Below the pieces are notes generated by a model, which searched no databases, had not been told where the DNA came from, and saw only the letters and a list, made by a program, of their open reading frames with translations. The position numbers were made by a program, and so were the translations under genes. A stretch of DNA of 64,000 nt, from positions 173,711 to 237,710 of the forward strand of contig JANBPK010001037.1 of NCBI GenBank assembly GCA_027579435.1. The letters are read 5' to 3'. The DNA is from Candolleomyces eurysporus. Taxonomy: Eukaryota; Basidiomycota; Agaricomycetes; Agaricales; Psathyrellaceae. This document shows positions 33,695 through 48,400 of the stretch, piece by piece (the stretch's first letter is position 1; each line of letters opens with the position of its first letter).

Positions 33695-36600
33695 ATGTGG
33701 TGGTTGGATCCCGGGAAGGAGGTTCTCAATGTGGTATGCCTTGGCCTCCATATCACATATATCGTTCGATGAAACACTTTCATTAAGCTCTTCAATCGGA
33801 TCCTCGCGCCGTATGTTGAGAATTTGGACCTTAACCAAGTCAACTATGGTATCGCACAAGGTACCAACCAATGCTATGAATATGCCCTGAAAAGGAACCG
33901 CTCTTTACCGTTTTGCGTATAGGCCAACTTACCCTGCGCAACCTGCGCTTGAAAAAGGGTGTTTTGGACAAATTCCAACTCCCTGTCGATGTATTGGAAG
34001 GTTCGCTTCACATCCCCACCCCATATACTGTTGCCTTAATGGGTGCTTAGGACACCTCGGAACATTCACGCTTTCCCTGCATTGGATGAACCTTGGAAAT
34101 CAACCGGTGGAAATACTCATTGAAGATATCTATCTCCTCGTGGTACCATCTCCCCAGAGCAATGCTGACCCGGAAGAGGAAGAAGCGAGAAAGCAAGCGG
34201 CGAAGGCAGAGAGATTGGAGAGTGCAGAACTCCTTCACGTCCAGGGCAAGGCTGAAACGCAAGCGGGTAAGTCGATACCCCTTTAGACAAAACAACCCGC
34301 TGATTCGAGGCGTCAAGACTCCCCTCAGACTCAAGGCCTCATTCAATCCCTCATCACAAAGATTATCAACAACGTTCAGGTGACGATCAAGAATATCCAC
34401 GTTCGATATGAAGACAAAATCAGCGTGCCCGGGGTAAGGGGATTATTTTTTTTTCTCTGATAATAATTGCTCATCCATCCTAGCATCCATTTGCTGCAGG
34501 TGTCACTCTCGCAAGCTTCGCCGCTGTGTCGGTTGATGGCCAATGGAAACCCGCCTTCATTGAGAGTACTGCTGGAGCTATTCACAAGGTAAACTGGTTC
34601 TCGAAAGGATGTACATTTGACTAAATAGCATGGCTTAGTTGGCTCAACTGCAATCACTTGCCATCTATTTCGATACAGATGCCGAAAGCATGGCTGGTTT
34701 ACCTCCGAAGGAGGCGATCGCAAAGTTCTCAGAAATGGTAAGCCACTTTGCCACATTCTTAGCAAATTTGTTTAACAGGTACGCCCCGAAGATCACCGAT
34801 GTAGAAGGCAAATGGCAACATCAATATATCCTCAAACCAGTGTCGGGAGAAGGCCGAGTAAGTGAAATTCTTGTTCGTTTGCGTTTAGTGTATTTAAAGA
34901 CGCAAATAGATCATTGTCAACCATCGGGTTGATCGAAACACACCTCGGTTTAACATAGAGCTGCTCTTCGACGAGATTGGCGTCGCTCTCGACGACCACC
35001 AGTACAGGGATGCAATCTCTTTGGTGGACATGTACCAGGTGTATATGCGAAAACACCAGGTGAATAGATCCAACTATTTTCGTCTACTCTTTCGTACTTA
35101 TGCGCGGCTTCTAGTATAAAAAGCATCTCCCGCCGCCAGAACAGTTTACCGACAACGCGGCTCGTGCGAGACTTCAATTCGCCGGGAAGGCCATTCTATC
35201 GGGTGTCCACGAAAAGAACAGGAAGTGGACTTGGGCATACTTCGCAGAACGACGAGACGATAGAAACAAATATGTCGGTCTCTTCCAGAAAAAGATTTTG
35301 AGCCCATTGCTCGGAGAGGTGTGTCAAAATCCCGAAGTTTGCGACCATTATCTGACTCGATTTAGGACCTCAAACAATTTGAAGAGCTGGAGAAAAAGTT
35401 GTCGTATGAAGACCTGCGGTTTTACAGATCCATCGCTCGCTCCCGACTTCGAAAGGACCAGGAACATCAGAAACGCCTTGAAGAGGAAAAGAAGAAGCAG
35501 CAAGCCCAGAACCAAAGTTGGTCGTCGTGGATCTGGGGCAGCAGTTCGGACGCACAGCCGAAAGAAGACCCGCTTTTCACCGGGACGATGACAGAAGAGC
35601 AAAGGAAACAACTCTATGATGTCCTTGATTATGACGAAAAGTCCTCCTTGATGGATGCTCTTCAAGCGCCTCGGGACTCTCTCAAGATGCAGATTACAGC
35701 GAAGTTGAAGCGAGGTTCGTTCACACTGAAGACAGACCCTCACGGCGATTGCAAGGAAGCCATGTCCGTTGTCTTTGATATTTTTAACGCCAATGTCATA
35801 CAGCGACCCGGCAATTTCGAAGCAACGCTTTCCTTGCAAGATCTCCGCGTGTTCGATGGGACAACACCCAATAGCCTCTATCCTCAGATCGTTCGCGTCA
35901 AGCAGGAGGTCGAGAAAACCGTTCACATCGAACTGGAAGGCGTCGAACCTCAAGCGATAGACCCGTTTTTCATGGTGAAGTTCGAAAACAACCCATTGGA
36001 TGACCGGGCCGATAGTGCAATCACAGTTCGGATGCGGCATATGGAGATTATCTACCACAAGGGGTATGTAGAAGCAATCTACAAGTTCTTCAAGCCACCC
36101 TCAAGTCAGTTGGAGTCGGTCGAGGCGTTACTGGTCAGTATTTTTATCAAGGTCGTGTGCCAACGTCTAAGTTTCTCCGCAGAATGTTGCGAGTGAAACG
36201 TTGGAGGGGCTTCGCAAAGAGACGAGAGCCGGTTTGGAATATGCTCTCCAGACTCACAAGACTGTCGACCTTCATCTGGATATGAATGCTCCCGTTATCA
36301 TTATACCAGAGGAGTGAGTCCGTTCCTACCGAATCGATTACTTCCATTTGACTCGAAATTTTAGTATTACGACCAAGGAGTGCAGTCACTTGATCATCGA
36401 CGCGGGACACATCTCGATTGAGAGCGATTTAGTAGACAAAAATGCGGTCCAAGCGATCCACCAGAAGCGAAACCAGCAGTACAACGAGGAAGACTATCAG
36501 AATCTCGAATCGCTGATGTACGATAAGATGTCACTGAAGCTGCAAGACGCTCAGGTGATTTCCCTATCCATTCAAGTTAAAGATATGTCATACTGAGTCC

Positions 36601-39600
36601 CCCTAGTTTGTGATAGGGAGAAGCTTGCAAAGCAGCTTAGACGCCCTCAAGGGCACGTCTAAAGATAACCTCCATCTTTTGGAGAGGATCAACATCAGCT
36701 TCCAGATCCAGAAGTCCATTGTCCCAACTGCAGTAAACCTTTCTCAAATCAAAGTCGCCGGCACCCTGCCGTCTCTCCAGCTCAATCTCTCAGACGCAAA
36801 GTATCATTCGTTGATGAGGCTTATTGATGTTTCCATTCCCAAATTCGACAATGAGGTTGTCGCCGGTCCGACTCTCAAAGCGTCGGATAGGAGCGACTCC
36901 GTCACGAAGTACCAGCTACCAACCAATGTATTCAGAGTTGCAGAAACGGAGTACCACATCGAAGACGACGACGACGACGACGAGGCCGCAGATAACGATG
37001 ATTCTGAAGCGAAGGATGAGTTCTTTGAAGCAGAAAGTGGCATCAACGAGGTTGGGGCCTTGTTCTCAACAGTGTCGTTCGCCTACTGATTCTCTTCACA
37101 GCAAGCTGAACTACACCAGCGCGTGTTCGAAATGGAGTTCCGTGTCGGGACACTACGTGCTGCACTTTTCAAATCCTCCACTGACGGTGTGGAACGTCCT
37201 TTGGGAGAATTAACCTTGCAGGAGTTCGCCCTCACCTTCGGACTGGCGAAGTTCAACATGGACGTTGATGTCAATCTGAGGTCAGCTTCAAAGCTTCTTT
37301 TAACCGTTCCACTCCAATAATAATGGTTGAACAGATCAATTTCCCTGGCATTGACTCAGGCTTCAAAACGGATAGAAGTCGTGACTACTCCTTCTGGAGC
37401 CTCTGGAGAGTCGACGCCAACGGACCTCCTGAAAGTCAAATATATTCGCGCCCAGCGAGAATCGCCTGAATTCGACTCAGTATATGAGGGCATTGACCAG
37501 ACAGTTGACGTCAAACTTTCTACTCTCGTTTTCCACGTAGAACCTGAGCCGATCCTTGCCGTCTATGACTTCATCATGACTACATTCGTTCCTTCTTTCA
37601 ACGCACCTCCAGAGCCGACGTTGAGTACCCAAGAAACGAGCTCCGAACCACAGCCCGTCCCTCAGAAAGTGGACAACAGCAAGATTCGAGTCCTCGTCAA
37701 GCTACAGGGTATTCAACGTAAGTACATTCACACCCGGAAAGGATCGATCACTCATGACATTTACAGTGGTAATCATCAACGAATCCATCGAACTGGCAAC
37801 CTTGGCTTTGTCTGTCGGCGATGTATCTATTCTCACGAGGTCAACCTCTCTTCGTATCTCTGGACGCCTTGGGAGTCTTGCTCTTGTCAACAACAATTCG
37901 TCATACGAAATCCGCCCAGACTTCAATCAACTACTTTCGATAGAGGGCGAAAATTTTGCAGATTTCAGCTATCAAACGTTCGACCCGAGCGACGAATCCT
38001 ATGCTGGCATCAACTCTTCAATACATCTCAACGCGGCCTCGGTCAAATTCAACTATCTGGAACAGCCATTGCACGACATCTATTCCTTCTTGATCAAACT
38101 TGCCAGGCTTAAGTATATCTATGATGCTGCCAGGACGGCCGCGGTTCAAACGGCTGCAGAAATGAACCGAATGCAATTCTCAGTGTCCGTCAAGTCACCC
38201 ATCTTGGTCTTCCCAAGCGATCCAGCCCATCTCGCTGATATCCTCATTATGCGATTGGGACATATCGAAGCCAAGAATTCGTTTGAAGCGGCCTCCAACA
38301 AAATAACTGCGAGTTTGCATGGGATTAAGCTTGTTTCCTCAGTTCACTCAGCTGGGGGAATGTCCAACCTCAAGATCATCGATGAAATCGATGTGGATGC
38401 AGACGTCGTGCAGACGAATGGAATTGACAGGAATGTTGATGTTTCTTACCCTGACATGCAGGTATGATCTTTCCAAAGTCGCTGGCACTCAACCATTAAC
38501 AAGTCGCTAGGTGGCCGTCAAAATATCTGACATCAAGCTGCACCTGACGCAAACACAATACGTTCTGTTGATGCAGCTCTCTCAATCCATTCCCCGGGTC
38601 TTTTCCAATGTGTCCGAGGACCAGCCCATCGAAGAAGTCGACGCCCATGTTTCTGACTCATACTTCCCCCCNTGCCGGAGCCGTGAGCTTGCAACCCGAG
38701 CTTCGCAATACACCCGGCTCAGATGGACCCCGGGCATGGACTACCTTGGATCTTGTCGTGACGGTAGGAGCGGTGAAACTGCACCTTTACGATGAATTTG
38801 CTACATCTGAAGACCACTTACGTGACCATGGCATTGCCCGCTTCGCGCTCAACGATAACAACCTGAGACTTAAACAGTTGTCTGACGGCTCTCTCGAAGC
38901 TCAGGTCGTGTTACGGTCATTTACCATGAGCAATACTCGACCAGGGCCAACCAAGTTCCGAGAGATCATTCCAGCAGCCCAACACGATCGGAATCAGTTC
39001 ATGATTCTGTACACGTCCTCGGGAAGCCAATTGCCATCTGGACCAGCTTCCTTGGCAGTCCTAACCATCGACTCTCCTCAGATCATTTTTGCAGTTGATC
39101 CTGTTTTCGCGCTACTCCAGTTCTTCGCTCGTCCGATTTCTCCTTCACCTCAAACCCCGCCCCAGGCTGCGACGATCAACGAAATTCAGACCGTTCCCGA
39201 GGAAGCCCCACCCTCACAGTTCGATTTCAGAGTGGATTTGCATGATGCATCGATTAGCATTTTGGAGAATGAGACTGATCCTCAATGTCGAGCAATCAAG
39301 CTGCATATCGGTCAAGTTCTGCTCTCCCAGCAGGTACGTCTGTCTGAGCGAGTTCGTGGCGGGGTACTTATCTATCTCCCAGGGAATTCTAGCCCTTACG
39401 GTCAATCGACTGGGCATGTCTCTCATGCGGATGGGCAGGTACTCTGAGGAGGTACGCTTCCTCGACAACCTGGATTTCACTGCGTCATTGGACAGTCGCT
39501 CGTCATCTTCACAACAAATGAGCAACATTGAAGTGACTATGAAGCCTGTGGTTTTACGCGCTTCATATCGGGATATCAATCTCATCATGTCCATCGTCAA

Positions 39601-42600
39601 TCGAGCTATCGAATTGTACACTAAGTCTCAGCAGTCAACGGCCCCTCCCGCGGACTCTCACTCCCTGGTTTCCGCGAAGCCAAAATCAAGGCCAGAAGGT
39701 GTTTCTGTTGTTACTCCGGGATCGAAGGACTTCACGCAAGGGAAAGCCACTGTCACTATTTCGAAGGAGCAGGTGAGCTTTCATGCGCCATTACGATGTT
39801 AGCGGCCATGAGTCTGACGCTCCAACAGCTGAAAGCATCTCTGGATGGCTTCAAGCTCATTTTGATTGGAGACCTGCACGAACAGCCCATGCTCCACTTG
39901 AAAGTGAAGCCTTTCATCATCGGCGCCAAAGATTGGTCCGGAGCTGTGAGTTCCAATGCCTCCTTTTCAGCCTTCAGGAACACTTACACACCCCTCAGTT
40001 GCGAGCAACGACGACACTAGCCACACAGATCACATATTGGAATCTTTCCAATTCGCACTGGGAACCCCGTGAGTTATTGTGTACTGCAAGTGTACTTAGA
40101 GTTTTTGGCTAACGTTGCCCTAGTCATCGATCCATGGACATTTACAATATCGATCTCGAAAGATAGCGCCATGGGTGCTATGCACCTTTCTCTGTCTGCA
40201 CGAGAGCGTCTCGACCTCAATCTCAGTACGACGTTCGCGGAGCTCGCTATCACCACCATGAACAAGTGGAACCAAGAAGGCGATGCGATGCTACAAAAGC
40301 CTCGTGGAATCTACGCGCCATACCGCATCCGCAATCGGACTGGGACCCCAATCTTCGTGTGGTCTGACAACGACACCGCAGCATTAACAGTGGAGGGTGA
40401 TATGACCAAGGTCCTGAACGATCAAACAATTGACTGGAGATTCGATGATTGGAAGACCATGAGAGAAGTAACTGGCATTTTTGGCACCTCAGGCTTCTAC
40501 AATTCGCTAACCGTTCTCGTAGCACGTCTCTGCCGGACAACACAACATTGGCATTCGATTTGCTGAGAAGAGCTGGGAGCAACTTCGTGGTATCCCAGTT
40601 GAAAGGGAGGGTGAATTCGTTTTCACACTGAGACCTCGAACAGAGAAATATCCTACACGCGTGCTCTGTGAAGTCAAGGTTGTCGACACGATCAAAGTCG
40701 TCACCATTCGGTCGACTTACCAGGTTGAGAACTTGACTCTGTATCCTTTGGAAGTGATGCTCGTCGATGATCACGGTCATCCAGCCTACTCGCTCGAGCG
40801 AATCGTACCTGGACAAGAATTCCCTCTCCCCATCGAAGCCGCGAGCAGATATCGCGTGCGCATCCAGCCAGATCGTGCGTTTCTCCAGATAACCGCTGTC
40901 TCCCTTTTGTTTTCTAAAATTTGTGTGCAGAGGGCTTCGGTTACAAATGGTGCACTCCGATTCGTTGGGAAGACCTAGTAGCTCGAAAAAGCTTTGCGAT
41001 CAAGTGTCCACACAGCGACCCAAAGGAACCTACATTCCGATTCCAAGCATGGGTTCAGACAGACGCCAGTGAACTGGGGAGCGGGTAAGCAGCAACTCTG
41101 AAAACGCTTACATAGGCTCATTTTTCGTTCAGCAAATATCCAAAGATCAACCTCAAACTTCGGGCACCTCTAGAACTAGAGAACTTGCTGCCATACAACA
41201 TCGAGTACCGCATCTACGACAAAAACACGGATCAGAACTGGAGAAGCTATCTTCGCAAGGGAGGGATCATGCCTATTCACTCCGTGGAATTAAGCCATTT
41301 CATTCTCCTGAACGTTGCTGTTCAAGACAGTGGTAGGTCACTCCCGTGTTTGCAGTTGCAGTGTTTGCTGAAATGTCGCGCTAGTCTTCAAACCTAGTGA
41401 ATTTGCTATCATCAACACGGATGGACACTCTGACTTTGAGATTGAGAAGCAACTCACCCTACGCGATCAACAAAACCGCAAGCTGAATCTTCGATTGAAC
41501 TACGTGTATGCCAAATCGACTTGTTTGTCTTCTCACCACTGATCTGGTCATAGGCGGTACCCTGACTCTGGAGGGGCATTCAAAGTCGAAATCCATTGCC
41601 CATACGTCGTCGTCAACAAGACCGGGCAGCCTTTCTCGATCAGAGCTACGAGGTCAACCCGCACAGGTTACCAAGATGCTGCCGGTCCTACACAAGAAGG
41701 TGAGAATGAGGTCTACCCATTTAAACACTGATCTCACATTCCATTTTAGATGTTCTCAAGAGTTCAGCGCCATTCCGTGAGTAGCCCCATAGTGGGTTTC
41801 TTATTATTGTTCACGTCCTTTAGTCCTGTCCCACTCCCACTCGGATGGTCACGAGTTTGCTTTCAAGTTCTCCAATTCATTATGGTCTAAGGTCAGTAGT
41901 TGAACAATCATTGGTTCGGATTATTGAATCGTTTTACAGAACATCTCCCTGGAAGCACCTTCTGCTGAAGCTGAGTTGGTCGTCCCACTCCAGAGGCAAG
42001 GGCCAGAGTGTCTCTATATGGGTGTTTCCTGGAGTGAGGGCCTAGGGAAATACAAGCTTTCCAAGGTTCTCACTCTCACTCCTCGATTCCTGATCAGAAA
42101 CCACCTTCCGTACTCGATCGCCTTTAGGGAGCATGGTGTAGCACCCAGGGATAGATCTACGATTACACCTGGCGACAGGGCTACTCTCTCCGTTCTGCGA
42201 TCAGAGGAGAAGTTGATGACGATCGCCCAGCCCGGATTGAATGCTCAATGGTACGTACCCGTAATCCAATACGGCTCATTAATTACACTCAGCGCTACCC
42301 AGGTCACCCCCGATCAACCTTGAGGATATTGGTGTTGTGTTTGTTCGGCTTAAACGATCTACACCTGAAGGTGGCTCCGAGACCGACTTGATCCGTGCAG
42401 AAATCGCAATAGAGTCGTCCACTATCTTCGTCATCCTATCCAAATCTGATGAGTGGCCGTTTGAAATCGAGAACGACACGGATTATGCTTTCACATTCTC
42501 TCAAAAGGTAAGCAAGGGGTTGATCTATACACACGTTGATTAAAAATTGCTGCAGGATGCAACCCGGGAGTCTGATAGACCCCAGTCGACATACACTCTC

Positions 42601-45320
42601 CCAGAACGCTCCAAATATGAGTATGCCTGGGATTTCCCTGCCGCCAAAGAAAAACGCATCCTTCTCTCCATCAACAACATTCGTCGGGTTGTTGACATCA
42701 TGGAGATCGGCGACTTGGTTCCATTCAAATTCACGGTAAGGCATCCTACGTTGTTTGAACTCGGCTATTGACTCTCTTTCCCAGCAAAATCACAGGTCTA
42801 AGGCGGTCTCACTCGACGTCCGGGCTGATGGTCAGAAGCAAGTTCTCCGCATCACAGAGTACAATCCGGAAAGGAGCTTGTACAGGCCAAAACAAAGATC
42901 GAATTCCATGTCCATCAGCAGACAAGACACAATGTCAAGTAGCGTTGAAGGATTCGAGGCCGTGACAGAAGAAATTCAACCGCTTGTCACCTTCACGTTG
43001 GACTTGGCTGGGATTGGCATCTCTCTGGTCAACCGGCGGTTGATGGAGGTTCTCTACATAACTCTGGACCAGCTTAAGTTCGAATACGTGGATAGCTCCG
43101 TCGCGCACGCCGTCAATCTATCATGCGGCTCCCTACAGATCGACAACCAACTACACGATGCATTGTATCCAGTGATTCTCCAACCAACGCCTTTGTCCAA
43201 AGATGCGGCAGGTGTCGGAGCATTGCCTACCGTCCAAGCCTCTGTGATTTGGCTGAAAGACCAAGGTGCATAGCATTTATTTCTTTCAACATAGCGGTCA
43301 CTAATCTTTCTGACAGCACATGGTGTTCTCTTCGTCAAATACTGCTCCGTTCTTCTGCAAGCCTTGACAATTGAGGCGGATGAGGATCTGCTGTTTGCCA
43401 TCTACGACCTCACTCAAATCAAAGGAGCGTCGTGGGAGGATGAATCACAAGAGTAGGTCATTTAAGCATTGGCCATTGCTGGTATCGATTTACATTGACC
43501 GCCGATTTTAGCATTTTGATTCGCAGCGCAGACGAGATACCTGATCCAGATGTCGCAAGTACAGGCCAAGCATTATATTTCGAAGTCCTTGAGCTGCAAC
43601 CAATCCGACTGTCCATCTCTTTCATGCGCACAGAGCGCGTCAGCAGCGAAGAGAAGTGAGTATCTACTCCATTTATTTCAGCCTATATCATGCTCATTAT
43701 ATGATTAGATTGAGCATCCGGAATCCATTGGCAGTTGTCCTGAATGCGCTAACGATGGCTGTGGGCAATATCAACGATGCCCCTCTGGAGATGAATGCAT
43801 TGGCAATCAAGGATATGAGGCTCAGTACCACCGATCTTCAGACCCGCATCTTTTACCATTACCGCCAGGAAGTTCTGCGACAACTCTACCGAATTCTGGG
43901 ATCTGCTGATTTCATCGGAAATCCCGTCGGCCTCTTCACCAACGTCAGCTCGGGAGTCGCGGATATCTTCTACGAGCCTTTCCAAGGTGTTGTCATGCAT
44001 GGTAATCGAGAGCTTGGTATAGGAATAGCCAAGGTCCGTAGTTCTCTTTTTTTTCCTTACGAAACACTTCAATCTAATGTCTGGGTACAGGGAGCTGCTA
44101 GCTTTGTCAAGAAGACAGTTTTCGGCCTCAGCGACAGCGTCACCAAGTTCACGAGCAGCGTTGGGAAAGGTGGTTATGATGGCTATTGTTCGCGACTGCT
44201 TTATTGATAATGTCTCATAGGATTGTCTGCCGCAACTTTCGACTCTGAGTATCAAGCTCGTCGGCGGATGACGCAGCGAAGGAACCGACCGCGGCATGCA
44301 ATGTAAGTTTACCGTCAGTTATCCACCCTGCACGTTTTCTAATGCCGCCTGCTAGCTACGGCGTGGCAGCTGGTGGGGAAGCTCTGGCCAGCAGCGTGAC
44401 AAGCGCGATGGAGGGTGTCTTCGTAAGTTCTTTTCGACATCCTGCAGTGAATGATGGAAATTCAACGTTACCGCAGATGAAGCCTATCGAAGGCGCCGAG
44501 TCAGGAGGGGCGTTGGGTTTCTTCAAGGGTGTAGGGAAAGGTCTAGTTGGGTAAGTTTTCACCTCCCCCGTGAGCAGCGACTGCCTGACTGACTGTCTAG
44601 TAGTGCTGTCACCAAGCCAGTGGTCGGCGTATTCGACCTAGCATCGAACGTTTCGGAAGGTGCCTTGACCTTTCCCTGTGTATACTGAACACGACGCTGA
44701 TCCGACTTCTTCAGGTATCCGCAATACGACGACTGTTTTCGATAGCCCGGAGCGAGATAGGGTCAGAATGGTGAGGGGCCCATGGCTTGTATCACATCAG
44801 GTTGGCTGACCCTCCTGTTCCAGCCGAGACTTATCCCAGCAGATGGAGTTTTGCGGGTAAGAAGAAATATGTAAACCCGCAGTCAATTCAGCTAAAATGT
44901 TCTTTGCCACAGTCCTACTCAGCTCGAGAAGCTCTGGGCCAGTACTGGATGAAGGATCTCAACGAAGGGGCCTACCGACGCGAACTCTATGTTGCTCATA
45001 TCAGTATGTGACTCCTCTTTCGTCCGATTTTTATTACTCACTTCCCTTTCGCAGATTCTCCTGGAGGTGACAACGTCGTCCTTCTCACGCAGTCGAAAGT
45101 GATCTCCTTCTACTCCAAGAGGTTGCGCTTGGACTGGGAGCTGCCTCTCACTCAGATTCAGGGCGTCACAGCAGAGGACAACGGCATCCGCTTCGCACAT
45201 CGTCTTGGAAAGGAACACGACAAATTCGCCATCATCCCCGACAAAGCTTCCCAAACCTGGTTCTTCAATCAAGTCGCCACCATCGTGAAAAAGTTCAACG
45301 CTCGACGAAGAATGGACTAG
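33695..45320 (+). CDS. vps13: Bridge-like lipid transfer protein VPS13
   Basis: A rod with a lipid-carrying groove that bridges organelle membranes. The N-terminal exons are tiny and only visible by splicing: 33695-33733 ([13 protein letters not shown]), then [42 protein letters not shown] and [21 protein letters not shown]. This is the chorein domain. The long repeating beta-groove follows. The adaptor-binding (VAB/SHR-BD) region is near 40300-42700 ([36 protein letters not shown]). The C-terminal helical block ([39 protein letters not shown]) and the PH-like end ([20 protein letters not shown]) complete it. About 3,000 residues. The N at 38672 breaks the frame (SYFPP/AGAVSL) and must be removed. 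An acidic tract with an FFAT-like motif lies at 36961-37041. Confidence 0.96.
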
Positions 45321-45467
45321 TGTGAATTGACTGGCTAGATAGACACTTGAACGAATAAATCCCTTATGGTAACGAGCTACTGCTTCCTGGATAGATAATT
45401 ACTGTATACTAGCGAAATATGCACAAGGAATGACTACAATCATGGATTGAACTGCTATGAGCGTCGC

Positions 45468-48400
45468 CTACATGGGTGGAACTAAACCCTTAGCGGGCTT
45501 AATGATGGCTGTGGCGGAACTGACTGTACGACTCCGGTTAGAGAGTCTATCCTCGATGCCTGAGCTATCCTCCTCCTCAAGGTCAACGAACTTGTCCCGG
45601 GGGCTGGCGGAGTAGGCACTTTGGAAGTCGGTGTCAGAGTCATCTGTCATGGAGGGGAGAGGCGAGGGGAGAGGCGATGCGATGATGGTCGAAGCTGCGG
45701 TAGGTGTGAGTTCATCTGTTTTAGAGTCGCCCGATTCGGAGGGGATCTCAGGGATTTCCTCAGTATGGTTAGGCAGTGGTTCCATCTCAGATTGTTCGAT
45801 GGTGAATGCCTCGCGGGTCGGCGTCTTGCTGCCAATCTCAATGGAAGATGGGGTCTTATGATGGACAGGTCTCTCCTCGGCAATGGTCATGGGGGTACTG
45901 GTCTGCGTTGAAGAGTTGGTACCGCTGCGTGTCCTCTTCTTTCCAGGAGGGCCGCGCTTGCTTCGGGGAGGTCGAGGCCGGACAGCAGCGCTGCGGTCCG
46001 AGTCATCCCCGCTCTCTTGTGACAGAGCATTACTCTTCCACTTGGGGGTTGGGCGACGCTCGGTAGCGAGGGCATCCTCCAACTACAAAAACTTGTCAAC
46101 GAGAGGCTACACAGGAGACAGGTTGCGAACATACTTTCTGCTGAATCTCGAAGACCTTCTGGGCAATCTTGTCACTCTTGAAGCTGATGCCCTCGTCAAC
46201 AGCAGTCATGCCGTCCTGAGTCAACTCAACCTCAGATGCAGAGAAGCGCTTCTTCTTCGTCGCAGTGACCTCCTCATCCTCCTCCTCCTCGATGGTCCCT
46301 TCAGGAAGGCCGGTTCTGGCACCCAGTCCACCTTCTAGGGGGACAGTGATCGTGTCGTCTTCCCCGTAAGACTCTGCGAGCGTAGAGTCGGTGGCAAAAG
46401 ATCGCAAGTGCTTGTTCTTGACAGCGTCGCTTGGTCTCCTAGAACGGGTAGCACCTGACTTGCTGGAAAATCGGCTAGAGGTTGACAATCGGCTCTGAGG
46501 ACGAGAGCTGCCGTAGTCAGAGTCGTCGATATCAACGGCCATGGAAGCTAGTGCCCTCTCAATCTGAGCTTCCACTTCAGCGATCATTTCGGCTCGCTCG
46601 AGTTCCATCCGTTCCATAGTCTCCTTCATTCGTTCCAGCTCAAGAGTGGCCTCGCGATGAGCGCTCTCAGTTTCTCGGAGTTCTGCGCGGTAAAACCCTT
46701 AGCAACAGGAAGAAACAGTGACACAGGGAAAGAACACACCTTTTTGAAGCTTGGCTTTCTCCGCCGCAGTGAGAGTGACAAGGCCGGATAGACGTTTGGT
46801 CTCCCTCTGCTCCTTGTTGATCTTCGTCCTGAGTTGATTGGCCTCCACGCTGAGCTTCTCAGCATATTGCTCGAAGGTGGAAAACTTGTCCCTCCAGAGA
46901 TCAGACTCTGTCATCAGGAAGTTCAACCTACGCGACAGACGGCCAATCTTTGTCTCCAGCTCATCTCTTGCGTCAACGAAAGCAGTAGCGCGTTTACGAA
47001 TCGAGTGCTGAATGTGCTGCTCAGCGACGGTGAGACGAGGGGCTTTTCTGGGCGTGGCGAAGGAAGTGATCCGTTTCAGGAACGAGGGTTTCTTGAACTG
47101 AAGAATTGTGCGTGGTTAGATTATTTCGTTCGGGTATGATCAGGCTGGACACACCTTGTCCGCAAGGACGCTGTCGAACGCCTGAATGATGCGAGTGGAG
47201 TGCCACCAGTCGGGAGGTTTAATCTGGTCAGCGACGGCGGCCGATGAAGCACCCCGCTTAGCCTGGATCTTGCACACAGGCCTGAATCGACCGGCAGGGA
47301 AGGCTTCCTTAAACTCGCTGTTACAATCATGTCAATGGAATGATCTGTGGTATGGTATCAAATGCTTACCTAGGAACGCAGTGGTCGGGATGGTAATGAG
47401 ACTCAAAGGCAGACAACAGTCTTGTGCGATACTTTTCTCGCTGTTGCTTCGTTGAGATGATACCGGGAGGGGGAGAAGGGCAGCTCCTAGAAGTAACATG
47501 TTAGCTGGAATTTGTGCTAGGCAAAATATTGCAACGCACAGATAGTTGATGTCCCTGTTATATGAAGGATCAGCATTGTCGAACGGAAGACGAGATCTAA
47601 TACTCACAGGTCACAAACGCAGACCTCTTGGGAGGGTCGGACGCTATATCGAGCCTCAGTTGAGAGGCCCATAATCCATGGACCAGGATCATCGATATAG
47701 ATTTTCGCGTCGCGAGAATGGACAGCGGGCAAGGCGATTCCACTCCAGCCACGCAGCTCCACCAAGTATTTGATGGTGTTCACAGCAATCTAGAGCAAGT
47801 GTCAGCGGTATGGCAAGTGCAGAAGAAAGAGGAAACATACACCAAGCATTGCAGGGTATCTAGAGAAGAAGAGTATTTTACCAGTAGGGGCTAGAGCAAT
47901 CTAAAATAAGAGCAAAATTAACACCCCGATAACAACGACGAGTTGAAATGCCTACCTCGCAGATAGTAAGTATATTATCAATATTGAGGCATTTAAATAA
48001 TGGCCACATGGTGAAATTGATATCGACCAGGCCACGCCCAAAATCGAGTCCACCGGGGAAGCGAGCAATGACTTCCAGGTTGGAGTCGCTGCCGTCGGTC
48101 TTGGGACTTGCGTCTAGTTTGATTAGTTCTCCTGCCCGAGGAGCGGGATGTGCAAGAATTTTGGATATCTGTAGGGTATGTGATTGGACATCTTTTGAGA
48201 AGCGGGCCCAAGAAAGAGTGAGATAGTCGCGCATGAGGTCATACACGGGATGTCGGGATACGAGAGCTAGCAAAATACGTCAATCCAATGCCAGACAACG
48301 GTTGAAAAAAAAAAGCTTACTGAGAGCGTAGGGAAGCCAGAAGACAGTGTCTCCAGGGAGGAAGAGGGTGCTTTCGCCGGGACCATGGCCAACAGTACTG

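Noticed and set aside
35348..36058. 236-codon minus-strand ORF inside VPS13
   Set aside because: Antisense of the conserved beta-groove exon; no independent gene signals.
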